This document shows positions 59,049 to 64,000 of a DNA stretch of 64,000 nucleotides, piece after piece. Both the position numbers and the translations under genes were made by a program. Position 1 is the first letter of the stretch. Every line of letters starts with the position of its first letter. This DNA comes from Glebionis coronaria. Lineage: Eukaryota > Streptophyta > Magnoliopsida > Asterales > Asteraceae. The stretch covers positions 297,162,364 through 297,226,363 of the forward strand of contig CM046877.1 of NCBI GenBank assembly GCA_025667525.1, written 5' to 3'. The notes under the pieces were generated by a model. It worked only from the letters and a program-made list of their open reading frames with translations. It was not told the DNA's origin and did not search any database.

Positions 59049-60930
59049 ATGACGAAGGGGCATCCGCAAGCTAACCCCAGGAACGTGAATCCCGAGAACC
59101 GGAAGTCCCAAGGGGAAGGGATCCTCATCCCCAACCAATCACCTAGCCGCCTCGCAGGCGGGCCGGGTAACCGAAGCGGTTTTCAGCCCGCGGGGGTGAC
59201 GAGCACGATCTCGATGACACCCCCGCCTACTTCAACCTTGGACAACCCTGATCCGGGGAGTGCGCCAAACCCTCCTAACAAGGAACCGCGCAGACCCTCG
59301 ACGGAGGAAGAAGTGGAAGTCCTACCACTCAGCGAGGAGGATCTTACTCGAGTTCTCACGCAGAACTTCGAAAGGATCGTCCCAGGGATCGCATCAAGGT
59401 TGAATCTGGGGAGGAACCTCCAAGCCAGACTCAACTTTGGTGACACCGGACCAACCACCTCCTCCCAAAATCAGAGGAAAAGGAGAGCTCGGCCTCAGGA
59501 GCAGGGTACCTTTGAGGAAACCCCTCAACCCCGGAATGTGTTTGAGCGCATAGGAGACCGCCTTATACAGGAATTAACGCAGTCTCGAGAAGGAGAAAGG
59601 TCGGATGGCTCACCCGAGCGACCAGATCGAGAGCTGGCCAGAACCACACGTCGCCCGAGTGTATGGGACATGATGAACACTGGGAAAAAGGCTCCTGGTT
59701 CATCCCAAAAAAGTGGTCCCTATGCAAAGGAGGGGGCACCACCGCCGTCCCCGGACCCGTCCGGAGAGGACTCAGATGACCATCCGCCTAAGCGTCGCTG
59801 ACCTAGGCGCACCCCTCCACCACCACCAAACAATGATGGGTATTATGGTGGTCCTTACTATCGAGATGCGGAAGCGGAGGATCTTTCGCGTCCATGGTGT
59901 GAACCATGGGATGACCCTAGGCTTACCCGGCCATGGGCGGATCCCAGGGAAGACCCGTTCACCCTCCGCATAAGGAACTATTCTGAGGACACCAAGCGCC
60001 GCATGCCGGCGTGTATCAAGACTTATGATGGGTCCGGTGATCCGGTGGATCACCTTAAAATATTTGATACACAGGCTAAAATTGAGCGATGGCCCATGCC
60101 TATATGGTGCCAAATGTTCAATTCGACCTTGATCGGAAATGCCCGCGACTGGTTTGAGGCACTCCCTCCACGGAGCATTGATAGTTTCACGGAACTACGC
60201 ACTGCCTTTGAGAACAATTATACTCAAAGGAAGAAGTATAATAGGGATCCGGTCTCATTGGCAACTGTCAAGCAACGGCCGGGGGAGTCCACAGAAGCCT
60301 TCACTGAACGCTTCAATGATGAGTGCACGCGCACGAGAACCATGCCGGAGCTCCTGAAGATCTCTGACTACATGCACGCCATAACAGACAGAGAATTGAT
60401 CAGGCGCCTCAATGACAAGCGTCCAGAGAGATATGATGACCTCATGGAAAGGGTCAGAAATTTCATAGAAGGAGAAACAGCTGTTGCCGCGGCCTACCCA
60501 TCACGAGGAAATGGGTACCGATCAAATGATCAGTCCTGGAGGCAGTCGGGCGGTCAAGGTAATCAGAACAATAACAAGAGCTCAGACTATAAGAGCCAAA
60601 GCAAAGGAGGACGGTCGGACGATAAGTTCACCCCCCTAAAGATGTCCTACCGGGAGATCTTGCTGACAGAAGGGGCGAACTTTCCGAGGCCTCCCCCAAT
60701 GACCACTCCCCCGGAACGTCGGCAAGGAAATCGCTTCTGCGAGTTCCACAATGACAAAGGCCACGCCACGGAGGAGTGTATCCAGCTCAAGAAGCATATT
60801 GAGTCGCTGATCAAATCAGGCAAACTCAAGCACCTAGTTAAGGATTGGAAGGATGGAAAAGACAACAACAAGAAGTATGATAAGAAGGATCCCCAAAAGG
60901 ACAAACCTTCTACCATATACATGATCCAAT
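59049..60930 (+). pseudogene. gag: Element H Gag, one in-frame stop
   Basis: Starts MTKGHPQANPRN. A Pro/Ser/Arg-rich N-terminal region continues to a TGA at 59799-59801; the same frame resumes with RTPPPPPNNDGYYGG. The gag domain follows: KTYDGSGDPVDHLKIFDTQA, MPIWCQMFNSTLIGNARDW, FEALPPRSIDSFTELRTAF, RPGESTEAFTERFNDECTR. Then comes a Gly/Asn/Lys-rich linker and a CEFHNDKGHATEEC knuckle-like motif. The frame runs on into protease without a stop. The boundary with protease is approximate. Confidence 0.85.
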
Positions 60931-61265
60931 CCAGACAGCGCCGCACGAGGCAGAAAGTTGGCCAAAAATTTTCACGCGGCAGGGAAATCTCATTCCCTCC
61001 CATCACAGCAAGCGATGTGATTGATGCGCCTCTCACTATTGAGATAAGCATTGGAACACACAACGTTCGTCGCATGTATGTGGATAGAGGATCGTCAGCA
61101 GAGGTACTGTATGAACACTGTTTTGTGCAGTTATGCCCAGAAATAAGAAGCCAATTAGTTCCGGCCACGTCGCCGCTTACTGGCTTTAGTGGAGACACTA
61201 TCTGGCCGATAGGGCAATTGCGTTTGCTTGTAACCATTGGGAATGAGGAACATTCCACTGGATGA
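60931..61265 (+). pseudogene. pol: Element H aspartic protease
   Basis: Continuous with gag. SDVIDAPLTIEISIG precedes the active-site region MYVDRGSSAEVLYEHCF. The expected DSG/DTG/DGG reads DRG (61083-61091), which puts a charged residue next to the catalytic Asp. The flap region TGFSGDTIWPIGQLRLLVTIG follows. It breaks at TGA 61263-61265 through a frameshift near 61255; the reading goes on in another frame with MNFMVIRSHSPYNGIIGRPG. Probably inactive. Confidence 0.8.
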
Positions 61266-62383
61266 ACTTCATGGTGATACGCTCACACTCTCCGTATAAT
61301 GGGATCATAGGCAGACCAGGCATTTTGGCTATCCGGGCAGTACCCTCTACGGCACACGGAATGATCAAATTCCCCGTTGAGGGGGGAATCGTTACTATTT
61401 ACAACACAGTCGTACCAACATCCGAGTGTCACACCGTGACAACACCGGCTCCACCGGTCCCACCCAAAGATGGATCACCACCTCCCAACTGGAAGGTAGC
61501 AATTCACCCTGACTATCCGGAACAGGAGGTATCCATAGGAGGGGCGCTCTCGGATAGCGGCAAAAGGGCCATGTGCTCTCTCTTGAGTGCAAACCTAGAT
61601 ATATTCGCATGGGAGCCAAAACATATGACAGGCGTGCCACGTGCGATAGCAGAGCATAAGCTCCAGATCCGCCAAGGGTACCAACCCGTTAAGCAAAAGA
61701 AGCGCGGCCAGGCGCCCGAGCGTAGCCAAGTGATATTGGAGGAAGTACGGAAACTAGTGGATGCAGGCATCATGCGCGAAGTATACTACCACGAGTGGTT
61801 ATCCAATCCGGTCATGGTCAAGAAACATGACGGAAGTTGGCGCATGTGTGTGGATTTCACGGATCTAAACAAGGCCTGCCCACAGGACTGTTACCCGTTA
61901 CCGGAAATCGACTGGAAGGTGGAGTCCTTGTGTGGATATCCTTTCAAATGCTTCTTGGATGCATATAAAGGGTATCACCAAATCCAGATGGCGGAGGAGG
62001 ATGCAGAAAAAACGGCGTTCCATACGAGCCAGGGCGTATATTGCTATACGAAAATGCCGTTTGGACTAAAGAACGCCGGCGCTACATATCAGCGGTTGGT
62101 GGACAAAGCTTTTGAATCACAAATAGGACGCAACCTGGAAGTCTATGTTGATGACTTGGTGATAAAAAGTCACACGAAGGAGGCACTTCTCCGGGATGTC
62201 CAAGAGACATTCGACACGCTGAGAAGGATTAACATGAAGTTAAATCCAAATAAATGTACGTTTGGAGCAACTGAGGGAATGTTCCTTGGATATTTGATTG
62301 ATCCAAATGGCATCAAACCTTGCCCAGAGAAGACGGACGCAGTGATACAACTGCCGCCCCCTCAGACACGGAAGGAGGTGTAG
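61262..62383 (+). pseudogene. pol: Element H protease end and reverse transcriptase
   Basis: Starts in the C-terminal protease motif SPYNGIIGRPGILAIRAVPS. RT motifs: PERSQVILEEVRKLVDAGIM, EWLSNPVMVKKHDGSWRMCV, FTDLNKACPQDCYPLPEID, FKCFLDAYKGYHQIQM, FGLKNAGATYQRLVDKAF, the catalytic YVDDLVIKS, CTFGATEGMFLGYLI. It ends with TAG 62381-62383 after RKEV; the frame continues with SLNGKLAGLNRFLSKSAEKS. RT catalytic residues are intact. Confidence 0.9.
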
Positions 62384-62985
62384 TCCCTGAATGGGAAGTT
62401 AGCCGGGCTGAATAGATTCCTATCTAAATCCGCAGAGAAGTCATTACCCCTATTTAAGACACTCAAGAAGTGTATTAGAAAGGGAGACTTCCGCTGGACG
62501 AAGGAAGCCGAGGAAGCTTTCGGCCAACTAAAGCAGCATCTTGCATCTCTCCCTATGCTAGTAGCTCCCCGGCCAAAGGAGGAACTTATTATGTATCTCT
62601 CAGCTACTCATGGCGCAATAAGCGCGTTACTTATGACGGATAGAGATACAGTACAAACTCCGGTCTACTTTATAAGTAGAACACTACAAGGGCCGGAGTT
62701 GAACTATTCCTCCATGGAAAAATTGGTGTTAGCACTAGTGTTTGCTACAAAGCGGTTGCGCCGGTACTTTCAGGCGCACCCAATTGTGGTCATTACGGAT
62801 CAGCCAATCAAGCAGGTTATTTCTAGACCGGACGTGGCAGGGAGGCTACAGAAATGGAGCATCCTATTGGGGGAGCACAATATATCTTACAGACCAAGGA
62901 CGGCTGTTAAAGGCCAGATCTTGGCAGATTTCCTGATCGAGAAGCCGGATGAGGAAGGACCAATCATTAAGCAAGACGAGATCCC
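62384..62985 (+). pseudogene. pol: Element H connection and first (gypsy-type) RNase H
   Basis: Same frame as RT: AGLNRFLSKSAEKSLPLFKTL, WTKEAEEAFGQLKQHLA, then the RNase H-like fold ELIMYLSATHGAISALLM, YFISRTLQGPELNYSSMEKLVLALVFAT, VVITDQPIKQVISRP, LQKWSILLGEHNISYRPRTA, and ADFLIEKPDE. Key acids are partly changed: Ala-Thr-His in the first strand instead of an Asp. This agrees with the degenerate gypsy RNase H of Tat elements that carry a second domain. A frameshift near 62985 follows. Confidence 0.82.
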
Positions 62986-63410
62986 ATGGAACCTTGGGTG
63001 TTATTCACGGATGGATCCTCGTGTACTGACGGGTCCAGAGCAGGTCTCATCCTCACAAACCCAGAAGGAATGGAATTCACGTACGCCCTCCGTTTTGAGT
63101 TCACGGCCACTAACAACGAAGCGGAATATGAAGCATTAATTGCGGGTTTAAAAATCTCCGCTAGAATGGGAGTCCGCAACCTTGAGGCCTACGTGGACTC
63201 ACGGCTTGTCGCGAACCATATTCTAGGTGGGTATGTGGCTAAGGAGGACAACATGGTCAGGTACTTGGAAAAAGTCAAGTCGCTAATCGCGACTTTCAGT
63301 AAGTTTTCCATCAAGCAGGTGCCAAGGGGCGAGAACAAGAAAGCGGACACTCTTAGTAAGATCGCATCCACAAGCTTCGCTCACTTGTCTAAACAAGTTT
63401 TGGTGGAAAT
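62986..63410 (+). pseudogene. pol: Element H second RNase H (archaeal-type, Tat lineage)
   Basis: WVLFTDGSSCTDGSRAGLIL (Asp), TNNEAEYEALIAGLKIS (Glu), LEAYVDSRLVANHILGG (Asp), VPRGENKKADTLSKIAS (Asp): all four catalytic acids of an active RNase H are present. It lies between the degenerate gypsy RNase H and the integrase. Such an extra domain is established for the Tat lineage. It presumably supplies the RNase H activity lost by the first domain. Confidence 0.88.
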
Positions 63411-64000
63411 ACTCAAGGAGAAATCTATAATGGAAGGGGAGGTTGCCGCTATAGTTAAAGAGGAGGGACCTACATGGATGACCCCAATCATCAACTATTT
63501 GACTAATGAGATCCTTCCAGACGAGGAAAAAGCAGCAAGGCGCATTAAAAGGAAGTCGCAACATTTCGAACTTCGAGAAGGCATCCTCTACAAGCGCTCT
63601 TTCTTGCAGCCGTGGCTGCGGTGTGTAGGACCACGCCAGGCAGCTTACGTAATCAGTGACATACATGAAGGGTTGTGCGGCATGCATGCAGGCCCACGAT
63701 CCGTGGTAGCCAGAGCCTTACGAACAGGATATTATTGGCCTACCATGCACAGAGACGCGCGCGACATGATTCGCAAGTGTAGTGATTGCCAAGTGCATAG
63801 GCCAGTACCGCGGCACCCGCAGCAGGAGCTTACACCTATCACGTCCCCATGGCCATTTTATAAGTGGGGAATTGACATTGTAGGACCATTTCCTGTAGCC
63901 GCGGGGGGGGGGGGGGGGGGGTTAAATTCTTGATTGTTGCAATGGACTACTTCACGCGATGGATAGAAGCCAAGGCAGTCAAGTCTATCACAGGCAAGCA
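63411..64000 (+). pseudogene. pol: Element H integrase, N-terminal part (frame broken by poly-G, runs off window)
   Basis: Continues the second RNase H frame. Reads HFELREGILYKRSFLQPWL, zinc site HEGLCGMHAG with CSDCQVHRP, then WPFYKWGIDIVGPFPVAA (first catalytic Asp). A 19-G tract (63903-63921) then shifts the frame into a stop; the expected reading (FLIVAMDYFTRWIEAKAV) continues in another frame to the window end. Confidence 0.87.
63903..63921 (+). repeat. Poly-G tract (19 G) in integrase
   Basis: Nineteen consecutive G after GTAGCCGC, followed by TTAAATTCTTG. It breaks the integrase frame. Confidence 0.97.

Larger units (their letters stand above)
58405..64000 (+). mobile_element. Ty3/gypsy element H, Tat lineage, 3' part outside window
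   Basis: LTR 58405-58982 with perfect TGATG/CATCA ends, primer site TGGCGCCATCCGTGGG, gag, protease, RT, a first RNase H-like domain, a second (archaeal-type) RNase H, then integrase. The dual RNase H is diagnostic of the Tat lineage (Ogre/Retand relatives). Base composition is clearly more GC-rich than its neighbours. Damage: stops at 59799 and 62381, frameshifts near 61255 and 62985, and a poly-G tract at 63903 in integrase. Inserted in the 5' LTR of F, so it is younger than F. Confidence 0.92.

Overview
The window is plant nuclear DNA made almost entirely of LTR retrotransposons nested in one another. I see no host gene, rRNA, functional tRNA or CRISPR array. The Ty1/copia and Ty3/gypsy protein families, the initiator-Met and tRNA-Asp-like primer sites, and the Sirevirus-type copia elements with an extra ORF after pol point to a dicot. 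The polyproteins most resemble families I know from Asteraceae (Anthemideae-type) genomes. That assignment is from memory of the families, not from a search. The setting looks like gene-poor heterochromatin.

Left block (1-31586): copia element A (+) begins before the window and is split twice. A Ty3/gypsy chromovirus of the Tekay/Del type (168-12425; 3.07-kb LTRs; perfect 5-bp target duplication TTTAC) sits in the A gag/protease spacer. A Sirevirus-like copia element B (16613-29062; 0.91-kb LTRs) sits in the 3' noncoding part of A. A then resumes at 29063 with a long structured noncoding tail and its 3' LTR (31226-31586). A itself appears inserted in the pol gene of copia element C (-), of which integrase to RNase H remain (31587-34654).

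Middle block (34655-42063): an unclassified 1.1-kb AT-rich segment, possibly a truncated LTR. Then comes the 3' end of Sirevirus-like element D (-; LTR plus part of its post-pol ORF). It is interrupted by the 3' end of copia element E (-), which is the same family as A in inverted orientation.

Right block (42064-64000): an Athila-type Ty3/gypsy element F (-) with 3.19-kb LTRs, gag, protease, RT/RNase H and integrase. Two elements are nested in F. The first is a compact LTR element with no coding capacity (G, 50478-53875; perfect duplication ATCTT), sitting between protease and RT. The second is a Tat-lineage element H (+, from 58405, running off the window) with the dual RNase H of that lineage, inserted in the 5' LTR of F.

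All coding regions are decayed by a few stops and frameshifts. Many stops fit C-to-T or G-to-A change at family-conserved Trp, Gln or Arg codons, as expected for methylated, silenced elements. The most unusual items are the non-coding element G with its internal repeat arrays, the two long poly-G tracts inside coding regions, the conserved tandem duplication in the 3' tails of A and E, and a tRNA-like Pol III promoter pair inside the F LTRs.
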